Positions 6,958 through 14,045 of a stretch of 18,826 nt of DNA are shown here, piece by piece. Position numbers and translations under genes: made by a program. How positions within the stretch are numbered: the first letter of the stretch is position 1; every line of letters starts with the position of its first letter. Where the stretch lies: positions 1 through 18,826 of the forward strand of contig JACRTZ010000294.1 in assembly GCA_014304965.1 (NCBI GenBank). The letters are read 5' to 3'. The notes beneath the pieces were generated by a model, which was not told the origin of the DNA, did no database searches, and saw nothing but the letters and a program-made list of their open reading frames with translations. The stretch is from Vulcanimicrobiota bacterium (GTDB taxonomy: Bacteria > Vulcanimicrobiota > Vulcanimicrobiia > Vulcanimicrobiales > Vulcanimicrobiaceae).

Positions 6958-8361
6958 GTGCAAGCGGTAGCCGCGCGGCGCCCGAATGAGATGATGGTGC
7001 GCGCCGCTGACGCGGGACCGTCCATCTTTCGCCACGCGGCCGTGTGGTCGTTACGCGCGCTGCTGGCGGTCGTGGTGCTCGGTACGTTCGCGGCCACGCC
7101 GCCCGACGCGCCGCGCTTGACGCTCGGGCTCGAGGTCGGCCGGGGCGCCCTGCACGGCGACTTCACGAGCGTCGGCTGGCTGGGAGCCGCTCTCACCGCA
7201 ATGCTGCACGACGCGTCGGGATTCGGCGCCTTGACCGGTTTCTGCGGCCTCACCATCGTGGTCGCGCTCGCGCTCGTCGAGATGCGCGCGCGTACGCGTG
7301 CCGGCGAAGTCCTCTCCCTCGTGGCAGCCGTAGTCGCGGCATTCGCTTTTCTGGATTTCATGCACGTTTGCGCGGCGGCGCTTGTGGTTGTTTTGGAACG
7401 GGCAACGGGCTACCGCATCCTGTTCGCGATTCCGATCGCGGTCGTATGGTGCAACGTCAGTCCCGACGGCGTTCTCGCGGCGCCGCTTGCAACGCTCGTC
7501 GCTCTGGGCCGCACGTTCGAGGGGGGCCTGCGTTCGCGCCGTACGCAGATCGCCTGGCTCGCGGCAGCCGGCTGCACGCTCGCGATGCTCGCAACGCCGC
7601 TCGTCGCTGCATATCCGGCCGCGGCGCTCGAAGCTGCGCGCTTCGATCGGGATCTCTTGGGCATCGTCGCGCTCAACCCGCGCGACGTCGCACCGATGGG
7701 GTACCGCAGCGCGTTTCTCGCGATCGTTCTCTTTTTCGGCGTGGCCGGCGTTCGCGGCCGGCGCATCGAGGACACGCTGCTGCTGGTGTTTGCCGTCGCA
7801 TTGACGTTCGTCAACGGCGCCGCACTGCCGCTGCTCGCGATCGTCGGCGTGCCGGTCATGGCCTACACGCTCAGTAAGGTCGCGCCGCAATTCTACGCCC
7901 CCCCTTCGCGCCGGGGAGGCTGGACCGACGCGCTGATCGCGGGCGTCGCGATCGTGCTCGCCTTCGGGTTTGCGGCCGGCAGCAACACCAAAGTTCGCGC
8001 GCCCTGGCCCGAGCGCGTCTCCCCCGCCGCACTGATCGCGGAAGCCGCCGCGGGCGGACGATCGCACCGTCTGTTCTGCGCGACTATCGAGTGGTGCGAC
8101 TACGCGCTCTCCTATCCTAACCTCTCCGCTTTTGCCGACGGCCGGCTCGAACGCCTAACGCTCGCCGGGCGCGACGCGCAGCGTTCCGTCATGCGTGCGC
8201 GAGCCGGCTGGAAGGCCACGCTAGCCGCAGCGCATGTGGACACGATTCTCGCGCGCCGCGGCGATGCGCTGTCGTCGCTCTTGAGCCTCGATCCCGGTTG
8301 GGATCTCGCCGATGCGGATGCGGCGGCCGTGCTGTACGTCCGCTCGGGGGCCTCGCGGTGA
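6958..8361 (+). CDS. Polytopic membrane protein, diverged GT-C-like paralogue with C-terminal DGR domain
   Basis: This 467-residue protein has about nine or ten hydrophobic segments between residues 30 and 345, then a soluble C-terminal domain of about 120 residues. That domain carries paired cysteines (C374, C380), a DGR motif (394-396), ARAGWKATL and LDPGWDL. The same pattern occurs in the next gene, and the transmembrane parts also correspond (VVWCNVSP here, AAWSNLHA there), so the two are tandem paralogues. The downstream copy keeps an acidic first loop typical of GT-C glycosyltransferase-like proteins. In this copy that loop is short and lacks the expected acidic cluster. Function unknown; a membrane-associated, sugar- or lipid-linked role is inferred only from the fold pattern. 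The GTG at 6958 lies 3 nt after the DUF192 stop. An internal ATG (residue 12 or 13) could be the real start. Confidence 0.72.
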   Translation: MQAVAARRPNEMMVRAADAGPSIFRHAAVWSLRALLAVVVLGTFAATPPDAPRLTLGLEVGRGALHGDFTSVGWLGAALTAMLHDASGFGALTGFCGLTIVVALALVEMRARTRAGEVLSLVAAVVAAFAFLDFMHVCAAALVVVLERATGYRILFAIPIAVVWCNVSPDGVLAAPLATLVALGRTFEGGLRSRRTQIAWLAAAGCTLAMLATPLVAAYPAAALEAARFDRDLLGIVALNPRDVAPMGYRSAFLAIVLFFGVAGVRGRRIEDTLLLVFAVALTFVNGAALPLLAIVGVPVMAYTLSKVAPQFYAPPSRRGGWTDALIAGVAIVLAFGFAAGSNTKVRAPWPERVSPAALIAEAAAGGRSHRLFCATIEWCDYALSYPNLSAFADGRLERLTLAGRDAQRSVMRARAGWKATLAAAHVDTILARRGDALSSLLSLDPGWDLADADAAAVLYVRSGASR

Positions 8362-9800
8362 AATACGGCTGGTTGATCGTTGCGATCTTCGCGGCGCGTT
8401 TCTTGGTCGTGGCCGTCGCGTACCTGCAGGCGGACGGCGATCTTTCCTGGCAACGCTGGCTCGGCGGCCAAATCGCGCGCACCGGCGCGATTCCGCAGAC
8501 GCTCGGATGGGAAACCTTTACCGCGCCGGGCGCGCATTGGGTTCCGCAAGAGTGGCTGTTTGCGCTCGCGGCGCACGCCGGCCGCGAAGGGTTGGGCTGG
8601 GACCTCTTTTCCGGAGCGGTCGCGCTCTGCGCGATCGTCGCGCTCGCGCTGTCGGCGATGCGCGCCGAAGCGCGCGGGGCGTCCCCCAAAGCGATCGCGT
8701 TGTGCTCCGCCTTTGCCGGGATCGCGCTCTTCGAATCGTTCGGCGTTCGCGCCCAAGTGGTCGCCTGGCCGTTGCTCGTCGCCTATCTCGCACTCTTCGA
8801 TCGCGAAGATCGCTTCGCGTGGTTCGCGGTACTCGTCGCCGCGGCGTGGTCGAATTTGCACGCCAGCGCGGCCCTGGCGCCGGCGCTCGCGTTTGCGATG
8901 ACGCTCGGCGCCCTCGTGGACGACCGCGCGTTGACGCGGCGCGTGGTGCGCAAGGCGGGCATCGCGTTCGCCTCGCTCGTCGCCATTTGTTGCAATCCGT
9001 TCGGTTACCATCTGCCCGAGTACGCCGTTACGCTGCTGCGCAGTCCGATCAAAGCAAACATTCTGGAGTGGAAGGCGACGGGTCTCGACGACGCGTCATT
9101 TCTGTACGGTGCGTTCGCGCTCGTGCTGATCGCGCTCGCCGTCGGTTCGATTCACCGGCCGGGCGCGCGGAAGGTTCAGACGGCGGACGCGATGCTCTTC
9201 GCGATCTTTCTCGCCCTGATGTTTTCCGCGGCGCGCAATATCGCGATCTTCGCGCTGGTCGCGCTGCCGGCGGTCGCCGCAGCGCTCACCGATCGCGTTC
9301 CCTGGTTTCGCGCGGCGCCGGTTTCGCACGACCGCGCCGAACGGATCGCCCGCATCGCGCTTCCGAGCTTTGCGATACTGGTCGCGATCGTCGTCGCGGT
9401 CGGGTTGCTGCGCGCGCAGCCGCGCTCGAACGATGCGCTGGCGCGTTCCGCGCTGGCGGCCCTCGAGCGCGAACCCGGCGAGCACCGCGTGCTGTGTAAC
9501 GATTTCGCCTATTGCGGGCTACTCGTAGGGGTCAAAGGCCAACGTGTATTCCTCGACGGTCGCGCGGACCCGTATCCCAAGGCGGTCTGGGACGACTTCG
9601 TCGAGATCGTTCGCTTGCGGCCGGCCTGGCGCGCGACGCTCGACGAACGCGGCGTCAATGCCGTCGTCGCCGACAAAGGATTACCGCTCGATGAGGCGCT
9701 CGCGCAAACGCCCGGCTGGCGCTCGGCGTTCGGCGACTCGCACTACCGGCTGTGGTTACGCGACCGGTTCGCCGTGCGTTCGTTCGAGCGCGGGATATAA
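8358..9800 (+). CDS. Polytopic GT-C-like membrane protein with C-terminal DGR domain
   Basis: This 480-residue protein starts at a GTG overlapping the previous stop by 4 nt (GTGA). About ten transmembrane segments run to residue 352. The first loop contains DGDLSWQRWLGGQI and later HWVPQEWLFAL, which resembles the acidic first loop and Trp-Glu patterns of GT-39/PMT-like membrane glycosyltransferases. The C-terminal domain (about 360-470) carries RVLCNDFAYCGLLV, FLDGRADPY, RPAWRATL and TPGWRSAF. This architecture recurs in uncharacterised membrane proteins of environmental bacteria, where the DGR-x-D/x-Y segment is conserved. I infer, with low certainty, a lipid-linked sugar transferase or a related envelope function. 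The final 45 nt overlap the convergent regulator gene on the other strand. No terminator is visible between them. Confidence 0.8.
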   Translation: MKYGWLIVAIFAARFLVVAVAYLQADGDLSWQRWLGGQIARTGAIPQTLGWETFTAPGAHWVPQEWLFALAAHAGREGLGWDLFSGAVALCAIVALALSAMRAEARGASPKAIALCSAFAGIALFESFGVRAQVVAWPLLVAYLALFDREDRFAWFAVLVAAAWSNLHASAALAPALAFAMTLGALVDDRALTRRVVRKAGIAFASLVAICCNPFGYHLPEYAVTLLRSPIKANILEWKATGLDDASFLYGAFALVLIALAVGSIHRPGARKVQTADAMLFAIFLALMFSAARNIAIFALVALPAVAAALTDRVPWFRAAPVSHDRAERIARIALPSFAILVAIVVAVGLLRAQPRSNDALARSALAALEREPGEHRVLCNDFAYCGLLVGVKGQRVFLDGRADPYPKAVWDDFVEIVRLRPAWRATLDERGVNAVVADKGLPLDEALAQTPGWRSAFGDSHYRLWLRDRFAVRSFERGI

Positions 9801-11270
9801 CGCGTCGGCGCGGCCGGCGTATTCCCGCGCGTTCCGCTCGGCGCCCGAACCCGCATACAACGTCGCAAGCGCTCGTAGCGCGTGAGCGTACATCGTCCGA
9901 TACATGCTGCGTTGGGGGAGTGCAGCCGGCTCGGGCACATCGTCGCTGAGCAAATCGTTCGTGTAGAGCGCTTCCGCGGCGCGAAAGCGTTCGATCGCCT
10001 GGGCCGTGCGACCGGCTTGGACCTCCCGATCGCCGTCGGCGACATGTTCCGCGAATGTTCGCGCGTCGACCGCAACCCGCGAGAAATCGAGCGCGAGTGA
10101 GGGACCGACCGCGAAATAACTTTCGACCTCGCCGAGTCCCACGACGGTGCTCAAGGCTTTGCGGATATTGCTGGCGCTCGTGCGCAAACTTTGTCGTGCG
10201 AGATAGGCATTCGCCGCGGGCCAAAAAACTTCTAGGAGACGTTCGCGGGTCGCCGAGCCGTCCGGTTGCAGCGCGAGGAACCGAAACAACTCGCCGTCGC
10301 GGCGCCGAAGCCATTCGACGCGCTTTCCTTCGACCGTGACTTCGAAGCGGCCGAACAGCCGGACCTCGAGTTTCGGCCCCTCGCCGCCGGCGGCCGGTGC
10401 GCCGTCGGAGGAGACCGCGATTGCGTCGCGCAGCGGACGAAAGAATGCGTGACCGCGGTCGCTGCGACCGACGAACATCCCGGCGGCTACGAGCACGAAC
10501 AGGCTTTCCACGTCGCCGCCGGTTGCCGAGAAGAACGCGCGCCGCACGCTCTTGCGCGACGCTTCGACTTCGTGTTCGACGAATGCCCGGAATTCCGGGA
10601 GGCAATCCTGGAGCCACCGTTCGTAGGCGTGCGAGAGCGAAGCCTTCGCTTTCGCAGCGTTTCTGACGGCGGCCGCGCAAACGATGGGCCAGCCTTCGGT
10701 TCGCTCGAAGAAATTTCCGAGGGCGGTCGAATCGAATGGGACGGACAGCCGCTCGCACATTGCGGCGACGTCGTCCGTCCTAAAAGCCAGCAATTCTTGC
10801 GGCATGAGCGCCGCGAGGCCGCGCGCGTGGAGGCCGCGCAGATCGAGCGCCGCGCTGGATTTGACGGCGCAGAGCAGCGACACGCCGTGCGGAACCTCTT
10901 CGCAGAGCGCAACGATCTCTTCGATGGTCTCGGGCGCAGCCGCGTCGACGTCGTCGAGCGCGAGCGTACACGGCGCGGCCGCCGCGATCGCGGCAAGCAA
11001 GGCGGAAAACGAGGCCGGCGTATAGCCGAAGCCCATCGCCGACGCCACCCGTTCGCGCAAACGCTCGGTCGTATCGCTCGCGCGCATGCGCACGTACGCT
11101 TTGCGGTGCTCGACGAGCGTCAATAAGCCCACGAGTGCGGTCGTCTTCCCGAAGCCCGGAGGCGCGCAAAGGACGCGCACCGGGCTCGCGGCGTTTTCCG
11201 CCATCCACGCCGTCATGTGCCCGCGCACGACGACGTCGGGGAGGCGCCGTGGAAGCCTTCGTTCTGGCAA
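9756..11270 (-). CDS. MalT-like ATPase fused to BTAD/SARP-type DNA-binding regulator
   Basis: This predicted 504-residue cytoplasmic transcription regulator has an N-terminal STAND/MalT-like ATPase with Walker A APPGFGKTT (36-44), Walker B LALDDVD (103-109) and the GWPI sensor-like motif (193-196). A short helical region follows to about 290. An OmpR-like winged-helix domain at about 300-375 starts LEVRLFGRFEV and includes RERLLEVFWP and SLRTSASNIRKAL. A BTAD helical repeat domain (about 399-495) ends the chain. Such proteins act as ATP-dependent switches that activate nearby promoters on sensing a ligand; the ligand cannot be read here. The start is TTG at 11270 with AGGA 5 nt upstream. The first clear in-frame ATG is residue 19, which still precedes the P-loop. 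Its own promoter is predicted at 11336-11364. The 3' end overlaps the convergent membrane-protein gene by 45 nt. Confidence 0.85.
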   Translation of the reverse strand: MPERRLPRRLPDVVVRGHMTAWMAENAASPVRVLCAPPGFGKTTALVGLLTLVEHRKAYVRMRASDTTERLRERVASAMGFGYTPASFSALLAAIAAAAPCTLALDDVDAAAPETIEEIVALCEEVPHGVSLLCAVKSSAALDLRGLHARGLAALMPQELLAFRTDDVAAMCERLSVPFDSTALGNFFERTEGWPIVCAAAVRNAAKAKASLSHAYERWLQDCLPEFRAFVEHEVEASRKSVRRAFFSATGGDVESLFVLVAAGMFVGRSDRGHAFFRPLRDAIAVSSDGAPAAGGEGPKLEVRLFGRFEVTVEGKRVEWLRRRDGELFRFLALQPDGSATRERLLEVFWPAANAYLARQSLRTSASNIRKALSTVVGLGEVESYFAVGPSLALDFSRVAVDARTFAEHVADGDREVQAGRTAQAIERFRAAEALYTNDLLSDDVPEPAALPQRSMYRTMYAHALRALATLYAGSGAERNAREYAGRADALYPALERTHGEPVA

Positions 11271-11335
11271 ACGTATCCTGACTGTGAGCCTATGCGAAGC
11301 CGGCGCGTCGCATACGGCGCGCTTGCACTTTGCGG

Positions 11336-11364
11336 AGTATATCCGACGCGGCGTGGCGGCGCAA
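11336..11364 (-). promoter_or_regulatory. Predicted sigma70-type promoter of the ATPase-BTAD regulator
   Basis: On the minus strand, TTGCGC (11364-11359) and TATACT (11341-11336) are separated by exactly 17 nt. This leaves a leader of about 60 nt before the TTG start. It lies in the 120-nt gap between the Ig-repeat gene and the regulator, so the regulator can be transcribed independently of the upstream genes. No obvious operator or other structure is seen in the rest of that gap. Confidence 0.55.
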
Positions 11365-11390
11365 GCGCGCGCCCGGCTCGTTACTCTCGT

Positions 11391-12779
11391 CTAGTGCGGA
11401 CGTATTAGAAGAGGCCGGATAATGCTTTCTTGGGTGTTTCCGCGCGCGAACGTCGCAACGATGGACAGGTGCGTCGGTTCCGAAACGGCGGGCGCGGCAA
11501 ACGACATTTGGTTTTCGAGCGGCGAGACGTCGGCGGCCGTAATTTCCTCACCCGACTCGTTAATCAGCGCGACGCGCAGGTGCGGAACGAACCGCGTGAT
11601 GTTCACGAGGATGGGCTCGCCCGAGCGCACGGAGTCGCGCGCGAGCGCCACGATATCCGTATTCGCCCCGCGGGGTTGCGGCGGTTGCGCCGCAATCGTC
11701 ACCGGAGGCAACGAACTGCCGGGTTGCGGCCGGGCATGCCGATCGACGTGACGGACGCGAACCGGAAGCTGTGTTTCGGTGACGCGCTCGCCGTTGTGGG
11801 CGACCACGCTCAGACGAAAGTCCTGATTGCGTTCGACGAGCGGCGCGATAACGATCGAGGAGCCGCGCGCACTAAGGAGTGCTTGGCCGCGTTCCGTGCC
11901 GTCTTGATCGAGCAGCTTCGCGACGCCGGCGCCGACTGCGGCCGAGTAACGAAGTTCGATCGGCGAGCCGCCGTCCACGACTCCCGCAGCGAGCGCGAAT
12001 GCGGCGGCCGGCGGCGTTTCGCGCGACGGGGCGAAGGCGACGACGTGCGTGCTGCGCAGCGCCGAACCCAACCGGTTTTTGGCGACGACGCGTACGTCAT
12101 AACCGCCCGAACGCGGAAGCGCCACGCTGAAACTGGATCCGTGCGGATCCAGGCTGCCGCTGCGGATCTCACGACCCTGCGGCGTCGCAATGGTGTAGCG
12201 TGCGCTCTCGACGTTTCCGCCGAGGGCGTACGCGACTTCGATCGGCGTGCCCGTCGCGGCTTTGGAAGGCGCCGCGAGCGCGGCGACCTGCGGGCGCTCG
12301 AAGGCGTATCCGCCGGCCAGTAGACTGCAGACTGCGGTAGCGGCTGCGGCGAACGCGAACGTGCGAGCGCGGCCGCTCGGGATTTCGAGCGGCTCGGCAT
12401 CGATCGTAAGATGAGCGCCGCCGGCGTACAAGTCGGCAACGACGCTGCGCGGCGGCAGATTTTTTTCAAACGGGATCTCGATCGGTACGGCGACCGACGT
12501 CCGCGCGGGAACCGTAATCGAGCACCACGTCAGGCTCCGGTCCGACCGTGAGCGGCCGCGTTCGTACGCGATGCCGTGCAGCTGGGCATGCGTCTCGTTC
12601 GCGACGAGCAATTCATACGTGGCGACCTTGCGGCGCCGGTCCAAGCCGACGGCGCGCATGTGGCCCGCGATCGAGCCCGAGGCCAGCGCGAACGTCGAGC
12701 CCGCGCCGAGCGTGGCGGGGAGGTTGCCGGACGGGCCGGCGAGCGCGGGAGGCAGCATGCGTTCGGAAAGGTCGAGCAT
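11391..12779 (-). CDS. Membrane-anchored protein with three Ig-like repeats, unknown function
   Basis: This 462-residue protein belongs to no family I recognise. Residues 1-139 form a probably cytosolic, strand-rich domain without a signal peptide. One transmembrane helix lies at about 140-158 (FAFAAAATAVCSLLAGGYAF). Three repeats of about 85-90 residues follow at about 163-249, 256-343 and 375-459. Each opens with a similar strand (GTPIEV at 177, GSPIEL at 271, GEPILV at 387) and ends in another strand pair, as in Ig-like or CARDB-type beta sandwiches. A Pro/Gln-rich linker (about 347-371) precedes the third. This suggests a bitopic protein displaying an adhesive or structural ectodomain. 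The ATG at 12779 has only a weak purine-rich AGAAGAG directly before it. It lies 54 nt after the secreted-protein gene and in line with it, probably in the same transcript. Confidence 0.72.
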   Translation of the reverse strand: MLDLSERMLPPALAGPSGNLPATLGAGSTFALASGSIAGHMRAVGLDRRRKVATYELLVANETHAQLHGIAYERGRSRSDRSLTWCSITVPARTSVAVPIEIPFEKNLPPRSVVADLYAGGAHLTIDAEPLEIPSGRARTFAFAAAATAVCSLLAGGYAFERPQVAALAAPSKAATGTPIEVAYALGGNVESARYTIATPQGREIRSGSLDPHGSSFSVALPRSGGYDVRVVAKNRLGSALRSTHVVAFAPSRETPPAAAFALAAGVVDGGSPIELRYSAAVGAGVAKLLDQDGTERGQALLSARGSSIVIAPLVERNQDFRLSVVAHNGERVTETQLPVRVRHVDRHARPQPGSSLPPVTIAAQPPQPRGANTDIVALARDSVRSGEPILVNITRFVPHLRVALINESGEEITAADVSPLENQMSFAAPAVSEPTHLSIVATFARGNTQESIIRPLLIRPH

Positions 12780-12833
12780 CTCTTCTGGGTATCGGCTTCC
12801 AGGCCGGCGCTCCGTACGCGCTCGCGGCCGCTT

Positions 12834-13346
12834 TTACTGCAGCAGATGCACCTTCCGCGGGCCGGAGCGGACGCCCAGGGCACCGGCCACGGCGGAAGCC
12901 GCCGAGGACAAGGCGCGCTCGGCGGCGTTGGCCGCACAGGCCAGGTCCGGGCTGCGGGCGCCCCGGTATTCGAGCGTCAGCGACGACCCGAAGGACGCAC
13001 TTTTCATGCACGGGCGAACCGGCAGCGCGCTCAATGCCCCGGCTTTTTTGAGGGCGGCGAACAGCTGCCGCGCGGTCGCGATCTCGACGTGGCCGTGCCT
13101 GATCCCGGCGCCCGTCGTGAAGCTGGCGGAGCCCGAAGGGTCGAGCGCGATCGTGAAACCGGCGGCATTAGTCGAGCCGGAATCCACGATCAGGACAGCA
13201 CCCGGTCCGGGCGTCAGGTGCGCGACCGGGCGTTTGACCAGCGACTCGATGGCCGGCGGCGTTCCTTCGTTCGGATTCGGAGCCTGGGTCGGGAGCGGCG
13301 CGACCTGGGCGAGCGCGGCCCCGAGGACAATTGCGAACATGTCCAT
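12834..13346 (-). CDS. Secreted protein with conserved CMKSASFG motif, unknown function
   Basis: This 170-residue protein begins with a hydrophobic N-terminus (MDMFAIVLGAALAQVAP), which reads as a short signal peptide, though its positive n-region is missing. A low-complexity Pro/Asn/Thr segment follows to about residue 30, then a globular domain. That domain contains FTIALDPSGSASFTTG, an FAALKKAGALSALP helix, CMKSASFGSSL (C113) and SPDLACAAN (C137). The two cysteines could form a disulfide in the envelope. The pattern recalls small uncharacterised exported proteins of environmental bacteria, but no named family or function can be assigned. A GGAGG at 13365-13361, inside the end of the SUI1 gene, lies 14 nt before the ATG; a second ATG two codons later is an alternative start. 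It follows the SUI1 gene by 10 nt. Confidence 0.7.
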   Translation of the reverse strand: MDMFAIVLGAALAQVAPLPTQAPNPNEGTPPAIESLVKRPVAHLTPGPGAVLIVDSGSTNAAGFTIALDPSGSASFTTGAGIRHGHVEIATARQLFAALKKAGALSALPVRPCMKSASFGSSLTLEYRGARSPDLACAANAAERALSSAASAVAGALGVRSGPRKVHLLQ

Positions 13347-13356
13347 CGAACGGTTT

Positions 13357-13575
13357 TCAGCCTCCCATGCGTTTCGTGCGAATGCCGCGTTCGCCGAAGA
13401 AGGCGATCGCCGCGTCGCGCAAATCGCCTTGCAACTGCACGACGCCGTCCTTGACCGTGCCGCCGGTGCCGCAGCGGCGCCGCAGATCGGCGGCGACTGT
13501 TTGGATCTCGCGGCTCGGGAGACCGAAGATCAGGGTCACGCTGCCGCCCCGGCGGCGTTCGCAGCCGACCCGCAC
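13357..13575 (-). CDS. yciH: SUI1/YciH (eIF1-like) translation factor, minimal form
   Basis: The encoded core shows the SUI1 signature: VTLIFGLP, then ADLRRRCGTGGTVKDG and VVQLQGDLRD, ending GIRTKRMGG. These match bacterial YciH and eukaryotic eIF1, whose basic fold binds the small ribosomal subunit and affects start-codon or initiator-tRNA fidelity. Starting at the GTG at 13575, the protein has 72 residues, only the SUI1 domain; E. coli YciH is about 108 residues. Similarity in the same frame seems to begin slightly upstream, near an ATA codon at 13620 that overlaps the DUF1232 stop (ATAG). A non-standard start, or an N-terminus not resolved here, is therefore possible. No ATG, GTG or TTG exists in frame between 13575 and the middle of the DUF1232 gene. 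Function is inferred from family only. Confidence 0.78.
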   Translation of the reverse strand: MRVGCERRRGGSVTLIFGLPSREIQTVAADLRRRCGTGGTVKDGVVQLQGDLRDAAIAFFGERGIRTKRMGG

Positions 13576-13616
13576 GACGCCGTCGTCGGGTATTCCGCGC
13601 CGAGCGTCGACTCGGG

Positions 13617-13922
13617 CTATGGCCGAAGCGCGGGGACGCCTGCCGGCTGCGCTCGCATCGTCGGCCCGACGGGCGAGACCGATTTGAGCAGCATGCGGTC
13701 GGCGAGGGTCACGAACCCGTTGGCCAGCAGTGCAAGCAGCGCGACGTCGTCGAAGAGGCCGACGATCGGGATGTCCGCGAGCGGATCGAGCGGGGATACG
13801 ATCAACACGCCGGCGGCGATGGCCGCGCCTTTGAGCCACATGGGAACGCCCTGGTGGCGCATGAGGGCAAAGGCGCGCGGCACGGTGCGGCGGGTGGCGA
13901 GGATCAGGCGTAGGAGTCTCAC
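13617..13922 (-). CDS. DUF1232 (YkvA-like) small membrane protein
   Basis: This 101-residue protein has the DUF1232 core at about 31-76: a hydrophobic helix GAAIAAGVLIVSPLDPLADI followed by VGLFDDVALLALLANGFV. The S-P-x-D-x-x-P-D/A-x-I-P and D-D motifs are family hallmarks. The N-terminus is short and basic. DUF1232 proteins are small integral-membrane proteins of unknown function found across bacteria. The GTG at 13922 is chosen because it gives a basic N-terminus before the hydrophobic core. Ribosome binding is weak (a GGGG close to the start). The stop (TAG, 13619-13617) lies just before or inside the beginning of the SUI1 frame, so the two are probably coupled. The upstream 123 nt contains the terminator of the CoA-synthetase gene but no clear promoter. 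Confidence 0.8.
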   Translation of the reverse strand: MRLLRLILATRRTVPRAFALMRHQGVPMWLKGAAIAAGVLIVSPLDPLADIPIVGLFDDVALLALLANGFVTLADRMLLKSVSPVGPTMRAQPAGVPALRP

Positions 13923-13961
13923 GCCCCGGTTGTACCCGCGCCGTCCGGGAAAGTGACGGTC

Positions 13962-14002
13962 TCAATAAGGGAACAGGACCCACGCCGAAGCGTGAGCCCT
14001 GT
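13962..14002 (-). terminator. Intrinsic terminator after the CoA-synthetase gene, with UUCG loop
   Basis: Read on the minus strand, ACAGG pairs with CCTGT, and inside it CACGC-TTCG-GCGTG forms a 5-bp stem closed by the very stable cUUCGg tetraloop. A pyrimidine tract (TTCCCTTATT) follows. It lies about 45 nt after the CoA-synthetase stop and separates that gene from DUF1232. The T-run is interrupted, so termination may be partial. The rest of the 13923-14045 gap shows nothing else I can support. Confidence 0.6.
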
Positions 14003-14045
14003 CGAGAGGGATATATTCACCGTATCGGCCGGCTCCGGGCGAACC

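Noticed and set aside
7051..8067. Minus-strand open frame of 338 codons opposite the first GT-C-like protein
   Set aside because: Highly charged composition without motifs, mirrors a multipass membrane gene; a shadow frame.
13576..13983. Long upstream extension of the SUI1 frame through the DUF1232 gene
   Set aside because: The sequence is Arg/His/Pro-rich and is the shadow of DUF1232; only the last part near 13620 could be real.
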